DNA of 64,000 bases, from assembly GCA_015680685.1 (NCBI GenBank), contig MNCI01027477.1:114012-178011 (forward strand), in the 5' to 3' direction. The notes beneath the pieces are model-generated. The model did no database searches. It saw nothing but the letters and a program-made list of their open reading frames with translations, and had not been told where the DNA came from. Positions within the stretch are counted from its first letter, which is position 1. The number at the start of each line of letters is the position of its first letter. This DNA is from Gnetum montanum. Taxonomy: Eukaryota > Streptophyta > Gnetopsida > Gnetales > Gnetaceae. Both the position numbers and the translations under genes were made by a program. This document shows positions 12,046 to 23,001 of this stretch, one piece after another.

Positions 12046-12440
12046 TGTTACGAACCTAAACAGTTTTGCAAAACATGAAAAGAAAGGAAATAAAAAAGCA
12101 ATCAAAAGGCTTTATGTCTTGCCAGATCCCAAAGAAATCATCAAACCGACCGATCTATACCACATGATGTATAAACAACTACAAAAGGGTATCACGTTTA
12201 CGCTAGTGTGTGATAGGGTACAGAACACATGCAAGACTACTGTAAAAACAAATAAGTGAAACAGAGATCAGAGACTTTATGTCCTGTAGGGTTCCAGAGG
12301 AACCGTCGAAGCAACTGATCTACACCACACGATGTGTAAACAACCACAAAAGGATCCCAAGTTTACGCTAGTGTGTGTCAAGTGCAAAAAGCTTACAGGA
12401 CTACCGTATAACACGGAAAGGATACTAAAGGCCCTCCTTC
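12046..12440 (-). other. Element 1 leader with a ~104-bp direct duplication and collapsed PBS
   Basis: Two related copies (about 12110-12213 and 12274-12378) share CTTTATGTC, ATCTA(T/C)ACCACA, GATGT(A/G)TAAACAAC and TTTACGCTAGTGTGTG. The PBS side reads GGCCCTCCTTCTAGCG directly joined to the LTR's AGCGAC. In element 2 the order is CTAGCGCCA, a short gap, then the LTR. A deletion between two TAGCG copies has apparently removed the PBS start and the first LTR bases. Confidence 0.6.
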
Positions 12441-14166
12441 TAGCGACTAAAAATATCAGCTACTGGAAAACACTGAGGTCATTGGTTGTGATAGTCTTAA
12501 CCCCAAATCTGTGCGAGGGCTATCCTGGATAAAATAGAAACGAGGAACCTTGAATGGTCTGGTTGATCAGAGAGAGACTTAGTCAATGTTAATATAACCT
12601 TTTTCAAATGGATAATTTGAAAATGAGACTTCTAGCATAAAATGATAACTTTAAATGCAAAAGGGATAGAAAGCAATGTAAAAATGTGATGACAGGTAGG
12701 AAAAAAAAGGAAAATGTAGTTAGAAAAATGCACCGCTTCAAAATTATGACTTCACTCTATCAAGGTGGATACAATTGGTTGCACGACACTAGGGGGCACA
12801 AAGATTCCAAAGGTAACCAAGACATTTAGAGTAAGACAGCTATATGCTTGAACACAGACTCAGGAGTCAACAATGCAAAATGCTCTGGGGCTGGCAAGAA
12901 AGAGTAGAGCATAATGCCAAACGAGAGTGCCAACTATTTACAGTGTCAAACAAGATGTTTATAATGCTCAAGAATACAATGCTAACTTTTTCCTTGCTAG
13001 CCAGCCAATTCACCAACCAGCCGACCTACCTCTGAGTGTTGCTCATTGGGGTATTTATAGGGCCAAGGGCATGCGAAAGGTGCAAGTTGGATGCCACGTG
13101 TCCTAGACCCATGTTGACTTGTCTGTGCTGCATGGGCATGCATGACCGTTGGAAATGCATGCCCATTGGACAAGCCTACCATGCTGCAATTACGAGCTTG
13201 CCACATTGAAATTGCGCTGTCAGAATTTGGAGATGTGTGCTAATGGTATGAATAGGTGAAATGCATTGATGTAGCGTAACTGCTTACTACACTATGCTAT
13301 GCTTTTGTAGTGTAGCATGTTGGCATAGCATAGCATCTTCCCATGTTGTGCTACGCTATGCAACATAGCATAACGTAGCCATCAATTCAAGGAAAAAACT
13401 TGTGTTGTGTCCTGTTGCATGTGTCAGAAACATTTGAAGCGCACTAGCTTTTTATTGCATATTTGCTATGCTATGTAGCGTAGCATAGTGTAGCAGCTGG
13501 CCTTAGTCATGAAAATGTCACCAATCTGCAAACTTTACTTTTTTCACTACAAAACTTGTGAACTTGCTGATGCTGCCCTTTGAGATGCCTTTCATTATTC
13601 TTGTAGAGTTACTACACTATGCTATGCTACGTAGCGTAGTGTAGCAGCCGACATGACCTACTTTTTGCTAAGTTTTCCGCTTTCTGGTGAAGGAGCCATT
13701 GCTGAAGAATTGGAGCTAAGTGAAGCGACTATTTTCGAAGGTCAGAGGTGCTAACTTAGTGCAATTGAAAATCACTAAGTAGGTTGAGCCTTCCTATCTT
13801 GCTCTTTCTACGCTATGCTACACTACATAGCGTAGCATAGCATAGTACCTTGTCTTGCAACAATTTATGGTTGACTACTTGAACAACTATCTCCCAAAGC
13901 CTAGTACACTACATAGCATAGCGTAGCGTAGCAAACTCCTTAACTAGAAAACTTGTCAAAATCTCTTATGCATTTTGAGTACCGTTGACAAATCTCTGCA
14001 TTGCTTCTATGTAGGCTGTTAGTTGGATGAATTACCCAGCTAGAAAATTTTCCAAACTGTATAGCCTAAAGTCCAGAACATCCATCCCCTGATGAACTAC
14101 CATGATGCTGCTTGAATTGCGATGACCCAATGAAGCAAGGATGCCCTAAAAATTTAGGTTGTTTCA
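12441..14166 (-). repeat. Element 1 5' LTR
   Basis: Matches 78-1881 along its length, ending GGTTGTTTCA at 14166. The TATA box is TATAAATA on the minus strand at 13059-13052. Palindromes include GCTACGTAGC at 13626-13635. The TG end has been lost at the PBS junction. Confidence 0.88.
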
Positions 14167-14171
14167 CTAAT
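14167..14171. repeat. Target-site duplication CTAAT (right)
   Basis: Exact copy of 71-75, directly after the CA end of element 1. It is followed by GACACTTCATCA, the last bases of the host LTR, as in the uninterrupted copy at 59079-59090. Confidence 0.93.
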
Positions 14172-14196
14172 GACACTTCATCATACCCCCACAACT
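14172..14196 (-). other. Host element: end of 3' LTR and polypurine tract
   Basis: GACACTTCATCA (14172-14183) is the last 12 bases of the host LTR. In sense orientation it is preceded by GTTGTGGGGGTA (14196-14184), a purine-rich tract next to an LTR that begins TGATGA. This fixes the host element's orientation as minus. Confidence 0.75.
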
Positions 14197-14389
14197 AAGT
14201 AAAAACTCATCCTCTAGTTACTCTACAATTTGAAAGGTATGGACTTTTATTTATAACACACATGACTTGACACACACACATGACATAACATCAATTTTAC
14301 CAAATGCTTGAGTGTACATAGAAGGAAAAATTACAAAAATGGTGGTGTTTAGAGACAAAATTGAATAGCCTACTGGTCCTGGAGTCTCT

Positions 14390-15378
14390 GCCATGTAGAA
14401 GGATGCAAAAATTTCCAAAGAAGATCACACCATCCCTGGTGGCGGTGGTTTCAACGGACCGTCACCAGCCTCTGGCCCATGCGGTGGTGGTAGCACAAAT
14501 TATGGCTATCCCGTAGCAGGTGCAACTTCTGGAGGAAACCAGAAAGCCTCCAAGAGGGCCCTCATTTTCTCCTCTTTACTTCTAGGATCGTTCACTATCC
14601 AGGAAGCTTCACCAATATGTGCTGGAACTAGAACCTCCCAAAGGCATGGCAACACCAGGAAGAGTTCTTTCAAGTTGATGAACCAGGCTGCAAACTGTTT
14701 CCATTCGCCGTAGAATGCCCAAATTGATGTCTGCAGCTGTCGGTAGTCATTCATCCTAAGGGCCAAGTTCTCCAAGATTGCACACTATCCTTCAAAACTC
14801 ATGTAGAGAACCTCGAGTTCTGCATTTGCTGTTTCCAATTTCTGCTTTGTCACTTTGTGCACTTGGAACTCACCCTCATATAAAGAATACAAGGTAGCGA
14901 CTTGGTTCTCCAAATCAAACCGCAGTCTCCTGGCTATGAGCATAGCTAGGTTTGCATTGTGAAGGTTGGAAAGCTCCATATATCCTATCATTTCCTCAAT
15001 CTACAGTTCTTTGAGGAAAATTTCAGCTTGATTGTAGGCATTCAATCCATCAAAGATAGGTTGCCATACCTCAGCTCCTTCTCGAAGCTGCTGGAGTGCT
15101 TGGTTTAGCTTAGCCTTTGCGACTTGAATTTGTTTCTCATTTACTTCCTTTTACAATCCCACTTGGTCCCTGTAATGATTTATGAATTTTTTAAATTTTA
15201 GGGCCTAATTCTTCCAAGCAGTGATTTCAATGGCAAATTTCTGTCACAAAGTTCAGACCTCCTCCATGGATAGACTTCGATTCTCAGTAGCCAACCTTCT
15301 CACATCAGTACTCACCTTGGCTAGCTCTTTCTACTATTGGTGAATAAAATTTGTCATGTGCTTGTTTTTAGCACCAAT
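14390..15378 (-). pseudogene. Host 3' ORF, C-terminal half (coiled-coil rich)
   Basis: One minus frame (14991-14785, then 14775-14506, with reading possible to about 15340) is broken by a few stops. It encodes heptad-rich helices, such as KVTKQKLETANAELEVLYMS and AKLNQALQQLREGAEVW, followed by a Trp- and Pro-rich end (AFYGEWKQFAAWF, EAFWFPPEVAP). It is the continuation of the frame at 33656-35549, split by element 2. Its position after integrase is where Athila elements carry an env-like ORF, but I see no signal peptide or membrane segment, so the function is unknown. Confidence 0.6.
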
Positions 15379-15570
15379 ATTACATATGAAATTATACTGG
15401 TCCTGGGTGATGATGTTGGAGGCTGGATCTCTCCCCTATAACCTTAGTGACCGGCGAGGCCCTGCTGTAGGTTGCACCCCCGGGTACTGTGCGACAGGCT
15501 ATTGGATGGCTATGATGTCCATGGTGGCGGTGGTTTGAGTAGTGATAGCATTGTTGTTTGCGAGGTTCAT
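15379..15570 (-). pseudogene. gag: Element 2, second copy: gag N-terminus fragment
   Basis: Starts at an ATG (15570) and encodes about 64 residues nearly the same as the start of gag at 31823 (the TTATMDI, GVQPTAGPRRSLRL and GRDPASN segments), with a few stops. It breaks off at the junction with host sequence near 15378. This is the far end of the tandem second unit. Confidence 0.8.
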
Positions 15571-16229
15571 GATGCTGTGTCACGGATATAAATTGGTCTG
15601 AAGATACGAAGTTAATGTGTTATGTAGCATGCAATGTATATGCTTTAATTGATAGCGTATGGTGACGGCGTATACATCGTATGCAGCGTATACGGTCAGC
15701 GTAGACGCTGGGGAGCGTATACAGCCTAAGAAGGATCACGGCGTAAAACAGGACAGCGTAAACTAGGTGAGCGTAATACAAGAGAGCGTGTCACAGCGTA
15801 AAGCAGTGGCGTAAAACAGATCACAGTGTAAAGTAGTTGAGCGTAAAACAGGTCACAGCGTAAAGCAGTTGAGTGTAAAACAAGTCACAGCGTAAAGCAG
15901 TGGCGTAAAACAAGTGATAGCGTAAAGCAGTTGAGTGTAAAACAGGAGCTGGCGTATAACAGGAGAGCGTAAAATAGGTCGTAGCGTCAAATAGGAGCTA
16001 GCGTAAAAGAACGCAGCGTAGGAGTTTCTGAGCAGAGTTTTGAGGGCGTAAACAATGTACAGCATCAACGCTAAATAGTTGCAGGCTGGGTTTTTAGACC
16101 GGGCCGCGTAGATGCTGAAGGGTTTCAGCAGGTAGCGGTTTGCAGTTGGCGGCATAAACGCTTGACAGCATAAACGCTGGGGATTTGCAGGTAAGGATTT
16201 TAGGAGGCCCTCCTTCTAGCACCAATTTT
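15571..16229 (-). repeat. Element 2, second copy: leader with TTACGC repeats and PBS
   Basis: Parallel to 31824-32482. The plus strand reads as many copies of GCGTAAA(G/A)CAG and GAGCGTAAAACAGG; in sense these are TTTACGC repeats at a spacing of about 16-20 bp. The PBS remnant, sense TGGTGCTAGAAGGAGGGCC, is at 16225-16207, one transition away from the copy at 32459-32477. Confidence 0.8.
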
Positions 16230-17435
16230 TGTACCGCCTGAAATCGTCGGTCTCCGGCTGGAAGGAAAACAGAGACGGTGGGATCGCAGGATGAGAACAG
16301 AAGACCCTACCTTCGCCTGAGGTCGAGCTAGAATGCACAAAGGCAGAGTACCTTGGGTGGTCCGCATGCGGATAAGACAAGGATTTCCCGGCGCGTACGC
16401 AAAGTGCTATATGCTGGGTTATGCGTAAACGATGTAGCGAGCGTAAACAAAGCGTAAACGGCGTAAAACGAATGCGAACGAAGCGTGAGCGTAAACGGAA
16501 TGCGTGGGCCAAGTTGACGTAAAACTGCAAAATGTAAACAATCTTATGCTGCAAATGTAAACAATGGTATTACAGAGTCAAAGTACAGTGCACTGGTCTA
16601 ACGCAGTCGTGAGGGACACGAGGCGGACGAAAAGCCCCAGCGTATGTAGGAATGACTCGGCTAGTTCGCAAGGCAGGCGGAGAGTAGAGACTGTGTGTAT
16701 GGCGTACAGGGCTCTCCAGCGTAAGAGGGTTTCAGCTCTCATGCGCAGTGTAAATGTTCTCTGGTGTGCTTTGGGATTTTGCCAACCGACCTCTGTGAAG
16801 TGGGAAATCGGGGTTTATATACAGGTTGTTACGCTAGACTCGGGTTAGGAGACACGTGGCGCGTTGACCGGGTGCACACACTTTACAAAAATACAATATA
16901 TTACATCTTTCGGGTGTATACACTGGGCGTATACGCCGTGTGAGGCGGGTGTATACGCTGAATGAGGTGGGCGTGTGAACTTGGGTGAAGATGCTGTGCT
17001 GGGCGTATACGCCGGGAGTATACGCTGGCGGATGCTAGGCGTGTATGCTGAAGGATGTCCAGTTGCTTCAATCCTTGCTCTTTGGTGTTATCTTCATGCT
17101 GTCATTGAGACTTCATCGTCGGGCATGTGCATCTGTGGCATCGAGCGTACAGGCGAGGCGTGTACACCAGGCGTGTGGGCCGGATGTCCACGCTTGGCTT
17201 ATACGCTAGGGCGTATACGCTGGGAGTGTCAAGCATGCATGCAGGGCGTATACGCTGGTACTGCTGGGTGTTTACATCAGGCGTATACGCTGGTACTGCA
17301 CACTTAGTGAAAATTAAGCGTTGCGATCCCCAAGGTTGCCGTATGTCACATCTCATGCAGCCGATGTCATTCATGGGTCCCAAGGTCCTTCTTGGTGTCT
17401 GACAAATACTAAGCTCTGAATTTTGTGGTGTTTGA
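16230..17435 (-). repeat. Element 2 middle LTR (3' LTR of the complete unit)
   Basis: Begins TGTACCGCCTGAAATCG and ends TGGTGTTTGA (the final CA has mutated). It matches 32483-33655. A minus-strand TATA-like site (TATATAAA) is at 16821-16814. U3 holds perfect palindromes such as GGCGTATACGCC at 16926-16937 and 17002-17013 and many GCGTATACGCT copies up to 17300. Confidence 0.9.
16814..16821 (-). promoter_or_regulatory. TATA box of element 2 middle LTR
   Basis: TATATAAA on the minus strand, with the counterpart at 33077-33070 in the other LTR. It is directly downstream, in transcription order, of the palindrome-rich U3. Confidence 0.6.
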
Positions 17436-17507
17436 TTGGCCCCTCTTTGTTGATGCTTGAAGGAATCGACCCGAGAAGCGTCGACAAAGAAGCGCAAAAC
17501 ACCACAA
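17423..17507 (-). other. Element 2 polypurine tract inside a long hairpin
   Basis: The PPT in sense is AACAAAGAGGGGCCAA. Around it an 11-bp perfect outer stem pairs TTGTGGTGTTT (17423-17433) with AAACACCACAA (17497-17507). A 15-bp inner stem pairs 17444-17458 with 17476-17490 (two G-T pairs), leaving a 17-base loop. The outer left arm is the LTR edge. Confidence 0.8.
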
Positions 17508-18484
17508 GCAACTTAATGTAGACGCTGTCCTTTGCCACCTGACTAGACGTTATCGCTCCGTGTTCAGTAGTACAAGGGATCGGGAAAGGGGGATTTTGTA
17601 TCTGGGAGGTCAGGGAGATTGCAGGGATTGATGACTGGTCTAGGGGATTAATCAGGGGAAAGGGGATGCTCTGATGTATGGCATGCTGATCCTTGTCAAT
17701 AGCCATTGTTTAGCAGACTCGGGGTTCAGACATGCAAGGTATGTCCTTTGGCAGAACAAGGCTCTTGGTTAGTATGCAAGAGAACCTGTTGGCAGAGCCA
17801 AAGCCACGGGGAGGTGTGTTACATGCTTTGGAGGAATAGGGCCCATGTTTAATATTCAGGGGGACCTGTTGGCGGAGAGCCAGAGCCATGCAACTGTATG
17901 CTTCTTGACCGCCTTGGACATGAGTACTTGGTTTTGAGACCACTGCCTTCCCGTCTAGGGCTTATATGGGAAGTGCCAGGAGTCTCACTCTTTTTTTTTT
18001 TGCATTGATCTTGTACTCATGTGCAGGTGTCAGGCTGTGTGTCGCAACTGCTGTAATGTTTTGCAGTGTGCCACAGTGTGCTTGTTGTTTTGAATATACT
18101 AGATGTGTCAAGGGTGTGGCTGAATAAAATGCACTGGTGAAAGGATAGGGAATTTATCGATGAATGGGGATGTACTGGTGAATGGTTTGATTTAGTCTTG
18201 CCGAGTATGCTGTGAACATTGTCTTATCTTGCTGCTCGTGATGAAATGCATTCTTGTGCGAAACTTCTGGGCATCATCCTGCAAACAAAACTTCGAGGAG
18301 ACAAGAAAAACTATAAATGAATAGATGAGCTTAGACTTACATGGCGGCCCATGGCACAGGAATGCCGAAGGATGGCAAGTACTATATGTAGATGACAGAA
18401 GTATTGATAAGGGCAATTGATGACGGGCGATGCAGTGAAGCTGATGGATGATCACGGCGGTGGATTGATGTGCCGGAAGTGAAC
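17508..18484 (-). other. Element 2 3' untranslated region with an acceptor-like exon
   Basis: No retrotransposon domain is seen. In sense, TTTTGTTTGCAG-GATGATG near 18290 looks like a 3' splice site. The following about 50 bases encode DDAQKFRTRMHFITSS, paralleling an element 3 segment at 49999-50050. A T-rich stretch lies at about 17990-18002. Confidence 0.5.
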
Positions 18485-18838
18485 TTGCCAGTTTATGGTC
18501 CTGGAAGACTATCATGGGTTAGTTTCATGTCATAACTCGTTGGACATTGTCTGTTTAGCATCGTGGCGGACATTACATTGCCAGTTTCTAGTCTTAGCGG
18601 ACTATGGAGAGACAAGCTAGTTTATAGTCTTAGCGGACCCGAATGGTTAGGACGATGGCAGTTTACTGTCATGCCGGATGGGTGCTAGTTCATTGTCCTT
18701 GCGGACACTGTGGTATCAATTTCAAGTCATGATCCAGGACTATTCTGTGGTATCAGTTTCAAGTCATGATCCAAGACCATTCTGTGGTATCAGTTTATAG
18801 TCGTAATTCTAGGACTTTTCACGTACCTGAGTTTGTGT
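18485..18838 (-). repeat. Post-pol hairpin array of element 2
   Basis: About ten units. Examples on the plus strand are AGTC/GACT at 18590-18603, TGTC/GACA near 18696-18709, and longer-loop AGTC/GACT units near 18733 and 18803. The sense reading gives hairpin then (A/T)TAAACT(A/G), with the first three units followed by GATACCACAGA exactly as in element 3. Confidence 0.8.
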
Positions 18839-21800
18839 TCAGACGTAGAACGGTTTTAGGTATAAATGATTTGTCGGATTGGAAAACTCATTTCCTTCCA
18901 TGTCGGCGAGCTTGAATGCACCATTATCGAATGCTTTGATGACCACGTAAGGCCCTTCCCAGTTGGCTGAGAATTTGTCTGGGTGTTCCCGAACGGCTTT
19001 AAGCACAAGGTCACCTTCTTTGATAGGGTGCTTGTTGATGTCATGCCGATGTTGTTGCCATTGTTGTTTTTGTTACCATTCGATCTGATCGAAGGTGTGC
19101 ACACGTTCTTCTTCCACCGAGTCGAGATCAACAATTCGTAAATCATTGTTTTGCCCGTCGTCGAGGAGCCCAGAAAGTGTGATCCTTAAAGATGGTACCT
19201 GCAGTTCCAAAGGTAAAACAGCTTCTGAACCATAAACAAGACTGTACGGTGTCTTACCTGTTGACGTTCAGTGTGTTGTGTGGTATGCCCATAATGCGTA
19301 GATTAATTGCTCGTGCCATTTCCTTTTGCTCTGGGTTAGCATTTTCTTAAGTATTCTAATGATCTTCTTATTTGTTGCTTCTGCTTGCCCATTGCTCTGA
19401 GGATAGTAAGGGGAGGAAAATGAGTGTTTGATCCCTAGACTGTCACAAAAAGTTTGGGTTTTGACACTACTGAACTGTGGCCCGTTATCAGTGATAATTG
19501 TCATGGGAATGCCGAAACGGTTTACTATGTTTTCAATGATGAAATTACACACGTGTTTAGATGTGGTTTTTCGGAGGGGAACAGCTTCTACCCACTTCGT
19601 GAAATATTCAGTGGTTGTTATGATGAAACCATGCCCTACCGAAGATGAGGGTGTTATCGGGCCGATAAGGTCCAATCCCCATTTTTGAAAGGGCCACGGG
19701 ATTTGCGCTGTGTGCAACTCGTTCGATGAGACGTGGATTAGGTTACTATGCTTTTGGCAAGTGTCGCATGTTTTAACCTTGGAGAGACAGTCATATTCCA
19801 TATGCGGCCAATAATAGCCTAATCGTCTTATTTTCGTGGCCATGGATTTTGGCGCTATGTGTCCTCCGCATAGCCCCTCATGTATTTGTTCAACTATTAT
19901 TTGGGTGTCATTGCTACTAACTCATGTTAGCAATATGCCTTCATAGGATCGACGACATAGCGTGTCCCCTATGAGGGTGTATTGCCTAGAACGTTTTCAT
20001 ACGGCGTCCTTTTGCACATTCGTTAGATGTCATGGTGCTTCACCACGTAGAAGGTATTCTTTTATGTCATCGTACCATTCTATCGCGTGTGTTGTACTAA
20101 CAGATGCAATTAGCAATGTGTTAAGGGTGTCAGTGATGGGTCCAGCGCAACTGGTTATGGAGCTCGGCAATGTGTGAAACATGTCAGGTGAGATATTTAA
20201 TGCTAAGGTTGCTAACACATCCGCAATAGTATTGTTGTTTCTGGAAACGTGTTGCACCTCCGTACTTTCAAAGTGCCCTATTAAGTGTTTCGCCAAATCG
20301 CAGTATGGTTGTAAATGTTGAGCTTTACATGTGTAGACGTCTGTGACTTGGTTTAGGACTAGTTGTGAATCCCCCCTGACTACAAGCCGTGTGATGTCTG
20401 AAGCCAGCGCGGCCACGAGGCCTCTAAGGAGACCTTCGTACTCTCCTATGTTATTCGTACAATGAAAGTTGAAGCGGTAGGTAAAGGGTCGGATCTCCCC
20501 AGAGGGATAGGTGATGACAGTGGCCGCACTTCCTCCTCGAGAGGTGGATGCTCCATCAAAGTTTAGGATGGCATCATAATCTTGGGGCACTATGTCTATG
20601 GTGTTTATGTTCTCATCTAGGAATTCTAGGTCTATGGTTTCTTGATCACGCATTGGTGACATGGCCATTTGATCTACTATGGCTTGACCCTTGACTGATG
20701 ATTGCACTACATAATATAGGTCAAACTCAGCTATCATGGCTTTCCACCGTGCTATTCGACTCATTTCGTAAATGTTCCCTGTTATAGCTCTTAGTACATT
20801 GTCCTTACAGATTATGTAGACTTGATTACGGAAGAGGTAATGTCGTCATTTTCTTAGAGAAAAGACTAAAGCTAAACATGACTTCTCCACGTTGTTGTAC
20901 TTCTTTTCATGGGCAACTAAGGCATGACTCAAGTAGTATACAGAGACCTCGGTTCTGTCATCTTGTTTTTGGCAAAGCATAGACACGATGGACGATTCCG
21001 AAGTGGCAAGGTAGATGTAAAACGGTTTGTTGTTTTGGGGCGGGTAAAGCGTAGGTAGTCGGGCAAGTGCTGTTTTGATGTTTTCGAATGCTTCTTGGCA
21101 CTACGGAGTCCATTCAAAATGGGTGTTTTTACGCAACAGATGATTCATAGGTCTAAGTTTGTCTGTTAATTTTTCTACGAAGCGCCTGATGAATTGTAGT
21201 CTACCTTGCAGGCCTCGGAGTTCGATAAGGTTGCTCGGGGGTTTCAGATTTGTTATGGCGTTAACCTTATCGGGGTCTACTCTTATCCCTGCTTCAGAGG
21301 CTATGAATCCGAGCATTTTTCCTGTTTTGACGCCAAAGACACACTTTTTTGGGTTAAGTCTTAGTTCGTACTTTCAACAACGCTTTAAGACTAAGTCGAG
21401 GTCTTGTACATGTTGTTCGATCGTTTTTGACTTAACTACGATATCATCCACATAATCGTTGAGTGACCATAGCATATAATCACTAAAGATAAACATCATG
21501 GCTCTTTGATATGTGTCCCCTGCGTTCTTGAGACCGAAGGGCATCATGGTGTAACAAAAAGTTCCCCATGGGGTCATGAAGGTGGTTCGAAGTTGATGTT
21601 CCGGGTTGATGTGTATTTGGTTGTATCCCGAAAAGCCATCCATAAAAGATAGCAAGGCATGTCCGGTAGTTGAGTCAACAAGTTGATCGATGCTGGGTAG
21701 GGGAAAGTCATCTTTTATGGTTGCTACATTTAAATCTCGGAAGCCAATGCATAAGCGAATGCTTCCGTTTTTCTTTGGGACGATGACCATGTTTGACACC

Positions 21801-22348
21801 CACTCGGCGTAATCAATGGCTCGAATGAAACCAGCTTGGTAAAGCTTGGTAATCTCATTGCGAACTGACAATGCCATCTCAGGTCTAACTTTTCGTGCCT
21901 TTTGTTTTACCAGTCGTAGTTTGGGGTCGAGAATAATATTGTGTTGGAAAATTCTAGGATCTAGCCCGGGCATGTCCGTATAGGACCAAGCGAATGCCTT
22001 CATGTTTTCCCTAAGTACGTTCTCAATGTCTTTCGCTAGTTGTGGTTGCAGTAATGTGCTTAATTTTAATACTTTGATTTCCTCATCAGGCATGGTAATG
22101 GGGGTTTCAGCTAACGGGTCTTCGGTGATGTTTTCGGCCTCTATGTCAAGGAATTTCGTCATACCTTCATAATCGTCTGTGGCTTGCTGTGTTGAGGCTA
22201 TGAACATGTCGTCCGTTGATGAACCTAACTTGATGTAGTTTATGTTAATGCCCCGCGTGATATGGCCGTATGGTCCATCAATGATCAACGGCGCGGTTAA
22301 ATGCGGACAATCCATTGAGCTTGCTCCTGCCAATAAATGGAGAGCCAC
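18839..22348 (-). pseudogene. pol: Element 2 pol: RT - RNase H - second RNase H - integrase (one frame, few stops)
   Basis: A single minus frame of about 1,170 codons with only a handful of stops. RT shows AIDYAEWVSNMV, LSFMDGFSGYNQI, TPWGTFCYTMMPFGLKNA and an intact YVDD (about 21440). The first RNase H runs about 21050-20820. The second RNase H (20764-20030) has NFDGAS, GEYEGLLRGL, GDSQLVLNQV and TIADVLATLAL, giving the D-E-D-D set. Integrase (about 19990-18839) has a zinc finger ending CDTCQK, a core with LDLIGP and TDNGPQF, and Glu in NGQAEATNK, then a C-terminal domain with NWEGPYVV and LKPFYV. This is the best-preserved pol here and a plausible former source of enzymes for element 3. 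Confidence 0.92.
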
Positions 22349-22429
22349 GTGAGCAAAAGGGGGGAATCGTTCTGTGTCTTTTAGTAATTTTTAAACTATG
22401 TGTACGTGTATGATGGTGGATTATCATCA

Positions 22430-22515
22430 CACCTGGACGCATGGTAGTTTAAGGCCATACCGGGCCGCGATCGGATGGGGAAATGGCAGTTTAAGGCCGT
22501 ACCGGGCCATTATGG
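22430..22515 (-). repeat. PR-RT spacer hairpins of element 2 (RT side)
   Basis: Two units of the GGCC type (GGTAGTTTAAGGCC then loop then GGGCC, and CAGTTTAAGGCC then loop then GGGCC). They are the RT-side remnant of the spacer array that continues at 27375-27665; the antisense gene lies between the two halves. Confidence 0.7.
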
Positions 22516-22713
22516 TGGTTTAAACCAGCGTAAACGTGTAAAATGAGGTCCATGGAGAAACTAGGACACAATAATCTCTGTTTTTAATTAATTTTTAGTT
22601 AATTTTTATCACTTTTGGGCAAATTTTGGCGAAAAAATAAGCAAAAAAGGCAAAAAAATGGAGCAACGGTGGCATAAGTGACGGCGGCGTCAACGTCAGC
22701 GTCATCGGAGCAC

Positions 22714-22720
22714 TATATAA
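22714..22720 (+). promoter_or_regulatory. TATA box of the antisense gene
   Basis: CACTATATAAAGGG is a strong plant TATA context on the plus strand, 282 bp before the ATG at 23002. The 5' untranslated region and first intron are dense in GCGTAGACGC and GCGTATACGC motifs (22780-22990 and 23180-23580), the same palindrome family as element 2's U3. One is a 14-bp palindrome at 23241-23254. Confidence 0.65.
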
Positions 22721-23001
22721 AGGGACGGGGGGTCCATTTGTTTCTTACTTTGAAAGCGACATTGTAAGCGACAGAGCGCCACCTGCTAAAGCGTAAGCGT
22801 AAGCATAAACCTGCCTCCCAGCGTAGACGCCAACGAGAGACCCTAGCGTAGACGCCTAAGATTAAACCCCAGCGTAGACGCAGAGTGGCCTTAGCGTAGA
22901 CGCAGAGTGGCCTTAGCGTAGACGCTGAAGAGTAAACCTGCGAGCACCAGCGTAGAAAGTTGTCCGGCGTAAACTTACATCGACAGCGTAGACAATCCGA
23001 G

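Larger units (their letters stand above)
76..14166 (-). mobile_element. Element 1: Tat/Ogre-like Ty3/gypsy LTR retrotransposon, complete but inactive
   Basis: A full element on the minus strand, with LTRs at 76-1881 and about 12441-14166, a 5-bp TSD, and internal order (right to left) leader, gag, protease, hairpin-array spacer, RT, RNase H, second RNase H, integrase, hairpin array, PPT. A second RNase H after the first is characteristic of the Tat lineage. All ORFs carry stops and gag-protease is frameshifted. The LTRs differ by many transitions, so it is an old copy. It was inserted near the end of the host element's 3' LTR. Confidence 0.92.

Noticed and set aside
21100-21117. 62-residue minus ORF at 20929-21117 and 96-residue minus ORF at 18856-19146 as separate genes
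   Set aside because: They are out of frame with pol; the pol frame through these regions reads as RNase H and integrase C-terminal sequence.
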